A stretch of DNA of 33,111 nucleotides from Streptomyces huasconensis (GCA_004010275.1 RBWT01000090.1:1-33111); one strand, 5' to 3'. Shown: positions 24,132 to 32,871, counted from the stretch's first letter. Notes: a model not told the origin generated them from the sequence alone. Numbers and translations are program-made.

Positions 24132-25520
24132 ATGCGGGATCCGCTGACCGTCCTCACGGACGCCTTCACCTCCTTCCTCTTCGGGAAGGTCGAGACGACC
24201 CGGCTTCCGGTGCGTACGTCGACGGGGCAGGCCCAGGCGGTCTACCTCCCGACGGCCGCGCCGGGCCTCGGCGACTCGGGCGTGATCATCGGGCGCGAGG
24301 TGTACTCCGGCAAGGGGTACATCTACGACCCCTTCCAGCTGTACGGGCAGCAGCTGCCCGCGCCGCACTGGCTGGTGCTCGGCGAGTCCGGCAACGGCAA
24401 GTCGGCGCTGGAGAAGACGTACGTCCTGCGGCAGCTGCGCTTCAAGGACCGGCAGGTCGTGGTCCTGGACGCGCAGGGCGAGGACGGCGTCGGCGAGTGG
24501 AACCTTATCGCCCAGGAGCTGGGCATAACGCCCATCCGGCTCGACCCGACGGCCGCCCTGGACATGGGCATCCGGCTCAACCCGCTCGACCCGGCGATCA
24601 CGACGACCGGCCAGCTCGCGCTGCTCCGGACGATCATCGAGGTCGCGATGGGCCACGGCCTCGACGAGCGCTCGGGCTTCGCGCTGAAGGTCGCCCACGC
24701 GTACGTCAACGAGACGATCGTGGAGCGCCAGCCGGTCCTGACCGACATCGTGGAGCAGCTGCGCCACCCGGAACCGGAGTCCGCCGAGGCCATGAACGTC
24801 GCCATAGACGACGTACGGGCCTGGGGTCTGGACGTGGCGCTGGTCCTGGACCGGCTGGTCGACGGTGACCTGCGAGGCATGTTCGACGGCCCGACGACGG
24901 TCGGGGTCGACCTCGACGCGCCCCTGACCGTCTTCGACCTCTCCCACATCGACCGCAACTCCATCGCCATGCCGATCCTGATGGCGATCGTCGGCGTCTG
25001 GCTGGAGCACACCTGGATTCGGCCCGACCGCAAGAAGCGCATCTTCCTGGTGGAAGAGGCCTGGCACATCATCAACTCACCGTTCGTCGCACAGCTGTTC
25101 CAGCGGCTGCTGAAGTTCGGCCGGCGACTCGGCCTGTCGTTCGTGGCGGTGGTCCACCACCTGAGCGACGTGGTCGACGGGGCCGCGGCGAAGGAAGCGG
25201 CCGCCATCCTGAAGATGGCGTCCACCAGGACCATCTACGCCCAGAAGGCGGATGAGGCGAGGGCCACCGGCCGGGTCCTCGGGCTGCCCAGGTGGGCCGT
25301 CGAGATCATCCCGACCCTCACCCCCGGCATCGCGGTGTGGGACGTGAACGGCAACGTCCAGGTGGTCAAGCACCTCATCACGGAGACGGAACGGCCGCTG
25401 GTCTTCACCGACCGCGCCATGACGGAGTCGTCGTCCGACCTCGCCGCCGACGACGCGATGCGCGCGGCCGAGCTGGAGGCGGAGGAGCGGGCGGCGTACA
25501 TGGAGCAGCATGCGGGATGA
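24132..25520 (+). CDS. VirB4-like ATPase of the T4SS-like operon
   Basis: A 462-aa cytoplasmic ATPase, ATG 24132. The Walker A motif GESGNGKS is at residues 84-91, the Walker B IFLVEEAW with Glu308/Glu309 near residue 305, followed by VHHLSDVVDG in the place of the sensor/Gln region. The arrangement, with LVLDAQGEDGVGEWN and GMFDGPTTVGVDLDAPLTVF, matches VirB4/TraC-family motors. The N-terminal 70 residues are short because the usual N-terminal half is encoded by the preceding gene. It powers substrate transfer through the channel. It overlaps the next gene by 11 bases. Confidence 0.9.
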   Translation: MRDPLTVLTDAFTSFLFGKVETTRLPVRTSTGQAQAVYLPTAAPGLGDSGVIIGREVYSGKGYIYDPFQLYGQQLPAPHWLVLGESGNGKSALEKTYVLRQLRFKDRQVVVLDAQGEDGVGEWNLIAQELGITPIRLDPTAALDMGIRLNPLDPAITTTGQLALLRTIIEVAMGHGLDERSGFALKVAHAYVNETIVERQPVLTDIVEQLRHPEPESAEAMNVAIDDVRAWGLDVALVLDRLVDGDLRGMFDGPTTVGVDLDAPLTVFDLSHIDRNSIAMPILMAIVGVWLEHTWIRPDRKKRIFLVEEAWHIINSPFVAQLFQRLLKFGRRLGLSFVAVVHHLSDVVDGAAAKEAAAILKMASTRTIYAQKADEARATGRVLGLPRWAVEIIPTLTPGIAVWDVNGNVQVVKHLITETERPLVFTDRAMTESSSDLAADDAMRAAELEAEERAAYMEQHAG

Positions 25521-27136
25521 CTGGGAGCGCGACCGCCGCCGGGACACGGGTGCCGGGCGGGGGGTCCCCGACGGGCTGCTGCTGGGGGCCCTCGGCTTCC
25601 TGCTCGTCTCCACGGCCCTGGTCTGGTCGTCGACGAACCTCGCGGCGTGGTTCGCGCACGGCGCCTCACCGGACGGGGTGACGTTCGGCCATACGCCGCT
25701 GGCGGTACGCCACCTGATCGGCGCCCCGCAGGACCTGCCGGGCGCCTGGCCGGACACCCCGCCCGGGCAGCTGTCGGGGTACGGGCTGTTCTGGGGGCTG
25801 TTCATCGGCCAGCTGCTGGTGCTGATCGTGCTGGCGGTCTTCGTGATGGGCACGGTCGCGCGATGGCGTGCGGTACGGAGAGCGGCACGGGCGGAGGCCA
25901 TGGCCGGGGCGAACGGGACGGGAGCGAGCGTGGCGGGGGCGAACGTGGCAGGTCCCCACCTGGCAGATCCCCACCTGGCAGGTCCCCACCTGGCAGGGGC
26001 GAACGGCCCTGTACACCTCGGGGGCGCGCAGACCCCCGCCCGAGCGCCCCACCCACGCCGCTCACGCCACCCACACCGACGAGCTCCCCGAGGAACCGAA
26101 GCACAGCACGATCCCCGCGCCCACCCCGCCCACACCCCTAGACAAGCCGCTGCTGCACACCACGCCCGCCGCACACCCCACCCCTCCGACGCCGCCCGAG
26201 GCCCCTCGTACCCCCCTCGTCCTCGGCCCCCCGGAGACCCGCCGGCCCCACGCACTCCGGGCCATCCAGGACGCCGAGGGCGCGGCCCTGGTCCTGACCT
26301 CCGACCCCACCCTGTGGGAGGAGACGAAGGACGCCCGCGCCAAGCTGGGCCCCGTCCTCCTCTACGACCCCTCCCACCTCTGCGACACCCCCGCCCGCAT
26401 GCACTGGTCGCCCATCTCCGGCTGCCGGGACAAGGCGACGGCCGCCCGCCGCGCCGCCGCCCTCCTCGCCCCGACGAAGCCGACCGCGAGGCTCGACGCC
26501 GCCGTGGCGGACACGGCGGAGACGCTGATGCGCAGCTTCCTGCACGCCGCCGCGGTGGCCGACAAGCCCATGAAGCACGTCCACCGCTGGGCACAGGGCA
26601 CCCAGGTCCAAGAGGCGGTACGCATCCTCCGTACGCACCCCGAGGCAGCGTCCGGCGCCGCGGGTGAACTGGAGGCGGCCCTTACCGCGTACCCGGAACG
26701 GCGCGACGTGGCGCAGGAGCTGACGGCGCGTTCGCTCTCCGCGCTCTTCACGGTGCACGTCCGGGAGTCCTGCACACCGAACCGAACTGATGCGCTCACC
26801 CTGGATTCCTTTGTGCATGAAGGGGGCACGCTTTTTGTGGTGGGTGAGGCGATCGAGGAGCCCAAATCCCGCCAAGGCCCGGGTGCCATGCCGCTGCTGA
26901 CGGCACTCGCCTCCAGCGTGGTCGAGCACGGCCGGCGCATGGCCGAACGGTCATCCTCCGGTCGGCTCGACCCACCAATGACCCTCGTCCTGGAGGACGC
27001 CGCCGCGGTGGCCCCGCTCCCCCAGCTCCCGGAGCTGCTCGCCACCGGCGCCGACCGGGGCCTGCCCACCCTGGCCCTGCTCCGCTCCCGCGAACAGGGC
27101 CGGTCCCGCTGGCCGGACAGCGAACTGCCGGTCTAG
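25510..27136 (+). pseudogene. coupling-protein-like T4SS component, frame-disrupted in linker
   Basis: From ATG 25510 one frame encodes two membrane helices (GLLLGALGFLLVSTALVW and GLFWGLFIGQLLVLIVLAVF) typical of TraG/VirD4-like coupling proteins, then a Gly/Ala linker. The C-terminal domain is in the next frame from about 26040 (TRRPHALRAIQDAEGAALVL, ETKDARAKLGPVLLYDPSHL, ending SRWPDSELPV) and shows LTLVLEDAAAVAPLPQLPEL-like Walker B features. A classical Walker A is not visible, as in relatives of this chromosomal type. The switch is one extra or two missing bases in the 25995-26080 linker; about 541 aa are expected. Either an indel error or a real inactivation; I favour error. Confidence 0.75.
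25947..25995 (+). repeat. 15-bp tandem repeat in the coupling-protein linker
   Basis: GGCAGGTCCCCACCT occurs three times (25947-25961, 25962-25976 with one change, 25977-25991) plus GGCA. Each unit contains the short palindrome AGGT-cccc-ACCT and encodes A(G/D)PHL. It sits in the nonconserved linker where the frame later breaks. Confidence 0.85.
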
Positions 27137-27185
27137 ACCGCCCATTTCGAGCCAGGCACCCGGCACTAGGCGTCAGGCGTAGGCG

Positions 27186-27626
27186 TCACGCCCAAGGGTC
27201 GGTGATCTCCCGCAGCAGCGTCAGCGCCTCCCGCAGCTGCTTCATGCGCCGCTTGCCGAGATGCGCCTCCCACTCCCGCTCCACCTCGGCGACCACCGCG
27301 TCGGCCACCCGCTTCGCCGCCCACGCCTTCTCCGCCCCGCACACCAGCCGGGCCCGCTTGTCGGTGGGGTCCGGCACCCGTCGCACATAGCCGGCCTTCT
27401 CCAACTGGTCGACGAGAAAGCCCGCCGTCTGCTTGGTGATCTGGGCCTGGGCCGCCAGCTCCGTCAGCCGCGTGCCCTGCGGGCCGATACGCTGCATGAC
27501 CCGCGCCTGAGCAGGCGTGAAGTCGTCGAACCCGGCTGCCGCCAGCGCGGCGAAGACGCGGTCCTCCAGGGCCCGATACGGGATGAACATCAGCACGCCC
27601 GTGCTGAGCCCGCTCTCCGCCTCCAT
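27186..27626 (-). CDS. MarR-family transcriptional regulator
   Basis: A 146-aa winged-helix protein, ATG 27626. The HTH is in DFTPAQARVMQRIGPQGTRL to LAAQAQITKQTAGFLVDQLE, and the wing is GYVRRVPDPTDKRARLV, with the diagnostic Asp-x-Arg motif. N- and C-terminal helices would form the dimer. It is divergent from the mycothiol-type gene at 27750, and the space between holds a promoter with three GTCAG/CTGAC half sites, so it probably represses that gene and itself. The effector is unknown. Confidence 0.92.
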   Translation of the reverse strand: MEAESGLSTGVLMFIPYRALEDRVFAALAAAGFDDFTPAQARVMQRIGPQGTRLTELAAQAQITKQTAGFLVDQLEKAGYVRRVPDPTDKRARLVCGAEKAWAAKRVADAVVAEVEREWEAHLGKRRMKQLREALTLLREITDPWA

Positions 27627-27674
27627 CGCCCCTCACCCCCGTCACCGTCGGCCGCCGTACCCGAAGCCGCGGCC

Positions 27675-27710
27675 TTGACTTCAGTCAGCTTCCCTGACTA
27701 CTTTGGTCAG
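27675..27710 (+). promoter_or_regulatory. promoter with overlapping MarR-type operator
   Basis: TTGACT (27675-27680) and TACTTT (27699-27704) form a -35/-10 pair with an 18-base spacer, reading toward the gene at 27750. Three half sites, GTCAG (27684-27688), CTGAC (27694-27698) and GTCAG (27706-27710), make two inverted repeats that flank the -10 box, with spacers of 5 and 7 bases. The MarR gene starts 49 bases away on the other strand, so it is the likely ligand. Confidence 0.7.
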
Positions 27711-27749
27711 AGAAGCTTACCACTTGGGTGGGTGATTCCGGTGACTCCC

Positions 27750-28381
27750 ATGACCACGACGGCCCTCGGCACCGACGAACGCTGGCAGATCATCGACCAC
27801 GAGCGCGCGGATCTGGCGCGGCTGCTGGAGAGCCTGAGCCCCGAGGAGTGGGAGAGGCCCACCCGGTGCGGGGACTGGCGGGTGCGGGACGTGGCCGCGC
27901 ACCTCACCGTCGCCGCCCGCTCCACCTACCGCTGGGCGCTGCGCGAGTTCGTGCGCGCCCGGGGCGATGTCGACCGGATGATCCACGACTCCGCGGTCCG
28001 CGAGGCCGAGCGGCCCGTCGCCGAGATCGTGGCCAACCTCCGCGCGATCACCGGCTCCCGCCACCTCGCGCCCGGCACCACACCCCGCGAGGCCCTGCTG
28101 GACATCCTCGTCCACGGCCAGGACATCGCCCTCGCCCTCGGAGTCGAGCGCCGGATGCCCCCGCGCGCCGCCCGCGACGCCGCCGACCGGGTCTGGACGA
28201 TGCGCTTCCCGCCCCGCCCCTGGCCGCTGCCGGAGGCCCGGCTGGTCGCCACCGACATCGACTGGACCCGTGGCCGGGGCGAGGAAATCCGCGGACCGCT
28301 CTCGCCCTGCTCCTGCTGCTCACCGGCCGGACCGCCGCGGCCGAGGAGCACCTGGACCGTGCCCACCCCACCGGCCCCTGA
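27750..28381 (+). pseudogene. mycothiol-dependent maleylpyruvate isomerase-type protein, end frame-disrupted
   Basis: About 210 aa expected. ATG 27750 is used; in-frame GTGs at 27741 and 27732 are alternatives. The MDMPI N-domain is clear: RWQIIDHERADLARLLESLS, WERPTRCGDWRVRDVAAHLT (Trp and His of the thiol/metal site) and ALLDILVHGQDIALALGV. Near 28293-28303 one G appears to be missing: the natural C-terminus (ALALLLLLTGRTAAAEEHLD, stop 28379-28381) is in another frame. Read as it stands, the frame continues with Pro/Arg-rich residues antisense to the GNAT gene to 28910. Likely a mycothiol-linked detoxification gene under MarR control. Confidence 0.75.
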
Positions 28382-28404
28382 GACCGTCGCGACCGCTACG
28401 ACGC

Positions 28405-28968
28405 CTACCCCTGCGGCCGCTCCAGCACCAACTCGAACTCCCGCGCGGACGAATCCCCCGGCACCGGGACCACCACTCCACTGCGTACGAAGCCGAAGCG
28501 CCGGTAGAACGCCTGTGCCCGCGGGTTGTCCTCATGGACGTACAGCCGCACCCGCTCCACCCCTTCCACCGACCATGCCCACGCCACAGCCGCCTCGAAC
28601 AGCGCGTCCGTCACACCGCTCCCCCGGTGCTCGGCCCGCACAAAGACCCCCACGAGATGCGCCTGCCGCCGCTCGACGACACCCCCGAAGCCGTCGTCGT
28701 GCCCCGCCTCCTCGATCATCACCGTCACGGAACCGGCCCACACACCATGCGGCCCCTCCGCCACGAACTGGCGCACCCGGGAACCCGTCGACGCCCCCGC
28801 GGTCCGCTCCTGCCAGAACGAGTCCGGCTTCGCGGCGGCATCCTCGTACGCCTCCAAGAACGCGACCGGCGCCACCGGGTCCCGCAGCGCGGCCAGCCGC
28901 AACTCCCTGACCTGCGGCCACTCTTCGGCACGGACAGCTCGGACGGCTCGGACCACATGCTGGTTCAT
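28405..28968 (-). CDS. GNAT-family N-acetyltransferase
   Basis: A 187-aa acetyltransferase, ATG 28968. Motif A, which binds acetyl-CoA, is HLVGVFVRAEHRGSGVTDAL (R-x-x-G-x-G pattern, here RGSG), followed by the motif B region RVRLYVHEDNPRAQAFYRRF GF. The N-terminal part (RAVRAEEWPQVRELRLAALR) is the usual start. The size is normal for the family. The substrate (amine, antibiotic or protein) cannot be told. It is convergent with the mycothiol-type gene and divergent from the ABC operon. Confidence 0.9.
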   Translation of the reverse strand: MNQHVVRAVRAVRAEEWPQVRELRLAALRDPVAPVAFLEAYEDAAAKPDSFWQERTAGASTGSRVRQFVAEGPHGVWAGSVTVMIEEAGHDDGFGGVVERRQAHLVGVFVRAEHRGSGVTDALFEAAVAWAWSVEGVERVRLYVHEDNPRAQAFYRRFGFVRSGVVVPVPGDSSAREFELVLERPQG

Positions 28969-28980
28969 GCGGCGATCCTA

Positions 28981-29022
28981 GTTTCAGGGGCGCCGTTTCA
29001 GCGTCGCCATTTCAGGGTCGCC
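28981..29022. repeat. 14-bp tandem repeat, three copies
   Basis: GTTTCAGGGGCGCC, GTTTCAGCGTCGCC and ATTTCAGGGTCGCC follow each other without gaps, starting 12 bases before the GNAT start. It is followed by GTACC-cc-GGTAC (29026-29037), a 5-base inverted repeat. Both lie in the divergent space between the GNAT gene and the ABC transporter operon and may be binding sites. Confidence 0.75.
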
Positions 29023-29106
29023 GTCGTACCCCGGTACTACCCGCCACCGCCACGACCCGCCCCCGGTCCGACGATCCGCGCCCCCGACCGCGCCAGCATC
29101 GAAGCC

Positions 29107-30065
29107 ATGACGATCAGGGCACACGGACTGACGAAACACTACGGCGGCAAGCCCGCCAAGAAGGCCGTCGACGACCTCAGCTTCGAGGTGCTGCCGGGCA
29201 CCGTCACCGGCTTCCTCGGGCCCAACGGCGCGGGCAAGTCCACCACCATGCGGATGCTCCTCGGCCTCGACGCCCCCACCGCCGCTGCCGCGCCACCATC
29301 GGCGGCCGCGCCTACACCAGCCACCCCGCGCCCCTCAGCGAGGTCGGCGCCCTCCTCGAAGCCCGCTCCGTCCACCCTGGCCGCACCGCGTACCACCACC
29401 TGATGGCGCTCGCCCACACCCACTCCATCCCGAGAAGCCGCGTCGAAGCGGTCCTGCGGCTCGCGGGCATCGACGAGGTCGCCCGCCGGCGCGTCAAGGG
29501 CTTCTCCCTCGGCATGGGCCAGCGCCTCGGCATCGCGGCCGCCCTGCTCGGCGACCCCGCCACGGTCATCCTCGACGAGCCGGTCAACGGCCTCGACCCG
29601 GAGGGCGTCCTGTGGATACGCACCCTCCTCAAGTCCCTGGCCGCCGAGGGCCGTACGGTCCTCGTCTCCTCGCACCTCATGAGCGAGATGGCGCTGACCG
29701 CCGACCATCTCGTCATCATCGGCCGCGGCAGACTCCTCGCCGACACCACCGTCGAACGCTTCGTACGCGACTCCGGCACCGGCTCCGTCAAGGCCGTCAC
29801 CCCCGAGGCCGGCCTCCTCACCGAACTGCTCGCCGCCCCCGGCGTACAGATCACCGCCGACACCCCCGGCGTCCTCGACATCAGCGGCACCGACGCCGAA
29901 CACATCGGCCGCACCGCCGCCGCCCACGGCATCCCCCTCTTCGAACTGACACCGCGAACCGCGTCATTGGAACAGGCCTTCATGGACCTCACCCGCGACT
30001 CAGTCGAGTACGCCACCACGCCGACCCCTCACCAGGAACCGCACCCGGAAGGGGCTACGGCATGA
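29107..30065 (+). pseudogene. ABC transporter ATP-binding protein, split by a one-base frame break
   Basis: About 319 aa expected from ATG 29107. The first frame gives IRAHGLTKHYGGKPAKKAVD and Walker A GPNGAGKS, then MRMLLGLDAPTA. Near 29288 the reading changes by one missing base (a G in GCCGCTGCC is likely lost) and continues RATIGGRAYTSHPAPL, GFSLGMGQRLGIAAALLGDP (signature), TVILDEPVNGLDPEG (Walker B), VSSHLMSEMAL (H-loop). All motifs are intact once joined, matching drug- or lantibiotic-type exporters (DrrA-like). Its stop overlaps the start of the permease (ATGA). As it stands no complete protein is made; indel error is suspected because the rest of the operon is intact. Confidence 0.85.
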
Positions 30066-30859
30066 GCACCGGCACCACCGCCACGGCCAGGACGGCCACC
30101 GCGTACCGCCTGAGCACTACGGGCATCCTGCGCTCCGAGTGGCACAAACTCCGGACGCTGCGCTCCACCTGGATCACCCTGTTCACCGCCGCCGCCCTGG
30201 TCATCGCCGTCGGGATCACGATGGGCGTCACCTACGACGGCGACGACTCCGAGATCGACACGGTCGTCTTCACCCTCCTCGGCACCCAGCTCTCCCAGAT
30301 CTGCCTGGCCGTCCTCGGCATCCTCGTCACCGCGGGCGAGTACTCGACGGGCATGATCCGGGCCTCCCTCACCGCCGTACCGCGCCGCCTGCCCGTCCTG
30401 TGGTCCAAGGCCGCGATCTTCACGGCCGTCGCCTTCACGGTGTCCTGGACGACCAACGTGGTCACCTTCCTCACCGCCCAGATCTGGCTCACCGGCACCG
30501 ACAAGGAACTCTCCCTCACCGACGACGGCGTCCTCGGCGCCCTCACCGGCAGCGCGGCGGCCCTCACCCTGCTCGGCCTCATCGCCCTCGGCCTCGGCGC
30601 CCTGCTCCGCTCGGTGCCCGGCGCCATCGGCGCGTTCGTCGCCGGCGTGCTGATCCTGCCGGAAGTCCTCGGGATGCTGCCGTTCGGCGCCGTGGAGAGC
30701 GCCCTCAGGCACTTCCCCGTCCAGGCCGCGGGCTCCCTCGGCTCGCTGACCCGCGTGGAGAACACCATCGCCCCCGGCACGGCCCTCGTCACGCTCACCC
30801 TCTGGGCGGCGGCGATCATCACCACCGCGTCGCTCCTGCTCAAGCGCCGGGACGTATGA
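30062..30859 (+). CDS. ABC-2 type permease
   Basis: A 265-aa integral membrane protein, ATG 30062, overlapping the ATPase stop. About six membrane helices are visible (WITLFTAAALVIAVGITMGV, LLGTQLSQICLAVLGILVTA, LLGLIALGLGALLRSVPGAI, TALVTLTLWAAAIITTASLL and two more). GEYSTGMIRASLTAVPRRLP is the typical loop of Streptomyces ABC-2 permeases. It forms the transport channel with the ATPase; the pair likely exports an antimicrobial or lipid and is presumably controlled by the two-component system encoded 48 bases downstream. Confidence 0.9.
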   Translation: MSTGTTATARTATAYRLSTTGILRSEWHKLRTLRSTWITLFTAAALVIAVGITMGVTYDGDDSEIDTVVFTLLGTQLSQICLAVLGILVTAGEYSTGMIRASLTAVPRRLPVLWSKAAIFTAVAFTVSWTTNVVTFLTAQIWLTGTDKELSLTDDGVLGALTGSAAALTLLGLIALGLGALLRSVPGAIGAFVAGVLILPEVLGMLPFGAVESALRHFPVQAAGSLGSLTRVENTIAPGTALVTLTLWAAAIITTASLLLKRRDV

Positions 30860-30907
30860 CGCCCCGCTGCGATGCCACGCCGAGAACTCCCGTACGAGGA
30901 TGAGCCC

Positions 30908-32149
30908 GTGACCACCACGCCGCACCCCCTCACCCGACTGCTCCAGCGCTGGACCCAGCGGGTGCGCGCCTTCGACGGGCGCCGCCCACTGGTCTGGGAC
31001 GTCCTGGTGACGGGGTTCTTCGTGAGCGCCGCCCTCATCGACGCCGCCGGCGGCTGGCGCAACACCGCCGCCGACCGCGACGTGCCGCAGGGCCCCATCC
31101 TCCTGATGAGCCTCGCGCTCTCCGTCCCGCTGCTGTGGCGCCGCCGCCACCCGCTGGCCGCCCTCACCGTCATGGCGGCGGCGACGGCGGTCAGCAACTG
31201 GACGGGCGCCTGGCTGCAGGCCGCTCTGATCCAGTTCATCGTGGTGTTCAACATCGCGCTGCGGCTGCCCCTGAGGACCCTGGGCCGGGCGGCCGCCATG
31301 ACGGCGCTGCCCATGACGGTCTGCGTCTTCGCCTATCCGCGCGACAGCTGGGGCGAGCTGGTCGTCCCCCAGATCTGGTCCTTCGCCGTCGTCGCACTGG
31401 CGGGCATCGCCGTCCGCTCCCGCCAGGACCACACCCAGGCCCTCGTCGAACGCGCCCGCCGGCTCGAAGTGGAACGCGACCAGCAGGCCCAACTCGCCAC
31501 GGCCGCCGAACGCACCCGCATCGCCCGCGAGATGCACGACATCATCGGCCACAACCTGTCCGTCATCACCGGCCTCGCGGACGGCGGTTCGTACGCCGCC
31601 GCCAAGTCCCCCGAGCGCGCCGCCGAGGCCCTGGAAGCCATCGGCACCACCAGCCGCCAGGCCCTCGGCGAACTCCGCCGCCTCCTGGACGTCCTGCGCG
31701 ACGACACCCCGGCCACCACGGCCGACCGCTCACCGCAGCCCGCCCTGACCGACCTGGACCGCCTCATCGACGGCGTAAGGGCAGCGGGCCTTCCGGTACG
31801 AAGCACCGTGCGCGGCCGCCCCGCCTCCGTCCCCGCCGGCCGCCAGCTCACCGTCTACCGCGTCATACAGGAAGCGCTCACCAACACCCTCAAGCACGGC
31901 GGCCCCGACGCCACGGCCACCGTCGACGTCTCCTGCACCGACACCGGAGTCACGGTGAACATCACGGACACCGGCACAGGCGGCAGCTCACCCCCGGGCA
32001 GCGGCCGCGGCATGACCGGCATGCGAGAACGAACTTCCCTGTACGACGGCACACTTGAGGCAGGTCCGCTCCCCGCCCCCCGCGGCGGCTGGCGGGTCCA
32101 CCTCCACCTCCCGACGGACAGCCTCCCCGAGAACAGCGAGACACCGTGA
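30908..32149 (+). CDS. NarL-type sensor histidine kinase
   Basis: A 413-aa kinase from GTG 30908, with AGGATGAG upstream; ATG 30872 gives 12 more residues. Five or so membrane helices (residues 28-170) have almost no outer loop, as in intramembrane-sensing kinases. A coiled coil leads to the HisKA_3 domain, RTRIAREMHDIIGHNLSVIT with His210 as phospho-acceptor, and the HATPase domain: QLTVYRVIQEALTNTLKHGG (N box) and GSGRGMTGMRER (G box). It should sense the substrate of the adjacent transporter or membrane stress and phosphorylate the next gene product. Overlaps it by four bases. Confidence 0.92.
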   Translation: MTTTPHPLTRLLQRWTQRVRAFDGRRPLVWDVLVTGFFVSAALIDAAGGWRNTAADRDVPQGPILLMSLALSVPLLWRRRHPLAALTVMAAATAVSNWTGAWLQAALIQFIVVFNIALRLPLRTLGRAAAMTALPMTVCVFAYPRDSWGELVVPQIWSFAVVALAGIAVRSRQDHTQALVERARRLEVERDQQAQLATAAERTRIAREMHDIIGHNLSVITGLADGGSYAAAKSPERAAEALEAIGTTSRQALGELRRLLDVLRDDTPATTADRSPQPALTDLDRLIDGVRAAGLPVRSTVRGRPASVPAGRQLTVYRVIQEALTNTLKHGGPDATATVDVSCTDTGVTVNITDTGTGGSSPPGSGRGMTGMRERTSLYDGTLEAGPLPAPRGGWRVHLHLPTDSLPENSETP

Positions 32150-32817
32150 CGACCGTGCTCATCGTCGACGACCAGCCCATGCAGCGCTTCGGCTTCCGCA
32201 TGCTCCTGGAGAGCCAGGACGACATGACGGTGGCGGGCGAGGCCGGCAACGGCAGCGAGGCGATCCGCATGACCGCCGAACTCCACCCGGACGTGGTCCT
32301 GATGGACATCCGCATGCCGGGCCTGGACGGCATCGAGGCCACCCGCCGCATCGTCGCGTCGGGCGACCGCACGCGCGTCCTGATCCTCACGACGTTCGAC
32401 CTCGACGAGTACGCGTACGACGGTCTGCGCGCCGGCGCCTCCGGCTTCCTCATCAAGGACGCCCTGCCCGAGGAACTCCTCTCCGGCATCCGCGCGGTCG
32501 CCTCTGGTGACGCGGTGGTGGCCCCGAGCCTGACCCGCCGCCTCTTGGACACCTACGCCGATCACCTGCCGACGTCCGGTTCCTCACCGGCCGACCCCGC
32601 TGACGACCCGCGTCTCGCCTCCCTCACCGAACGAGAGCGCGAGATCCTGACGGTCATCAGCCAGGGCTGGACGAACGCGGAGATCTCATCCCGCCTGCAC
32701 CTCGCGGAATCCACGGTGAAAACGCATGTGGGCCGCATCCTCGCGAAGACGGGCGCGAGGGACAGAGTCCAAGCGGTGATTCTCGCGTACGACACGAGGC
32801 TGGTCCGCCCGTCGTAA
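32146..32817 (+). CDS. NarL/LuxR-family response regulator
   Basis: A 223-aa regulator, GTG 32146, overlapping the kinase stop. The receiver domain has VDDQ with the acidic pair, phospho-acceptor Asp54 in VVLMDIRMPG, Thr83 in LTTF and Lys104 in FLIKDA. A linker (residues 130-158) leads to the LuxR-type HTH: LTEREREILTVISQGWTNAE, then LHLAESTVKTHVGRILAKTG. All key residues are present. It most likely activates the ABC-transporter operon in which it lies. A strong hairpin terminator follows 24 bases after the stop. Confidence 0.94.
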   Translation: MTTVLIVDDQPMQRFGFRMLLESQDDMTVAGEAGNGSEAIRMTAELHPDVVLMDIRMPGLDGIEATRRIVASGDRTRVLILTTFDLDEYAYDGLRAGASGFLIKDALPEELLSGIRAVASGDAVVAPSLTRRLLDTYADHLPTSGSSPADPADDPRLASLTEREREILTVISQGWTNAEISSRLHLAESTVKTHVGRILAKTGARDRVQAVILAYDTRLVRPS

Positions 32818-32841
32818 AGGCGGGAAAGCCGTAAACGCAGA

Positions 32842-32871
32842 AAACCCCCGCACCATAAGGTGCGGGGGTTT
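32842..32871. terminator. bidirectional rho-independent-type terminator
   Basis: AAACCCCCGCACC-ataa-GGTGCGGGGGTTT is a perfect 13-base-pair stem with a 4-base loop. It ends TTTC on the plus strand and TTTTC on the minus strand, so it can stop both the response-regulator transcript and the leftward rRNA transcript, whose 5S gene ends 15 bases away. Confidence 0.92.

Noticed and set aside
25947..25995. CRISPR-like array
   Set aside because: Units of 15 bases are directly adjacent with no unique spacers, and they are within a coding linker; no cas genes are present.
19802..27136. Integrative conjugative element
   Set aside because: No integrase, relaxase, replication gene, tRNA target or flanking direct repeats could be found within the window.
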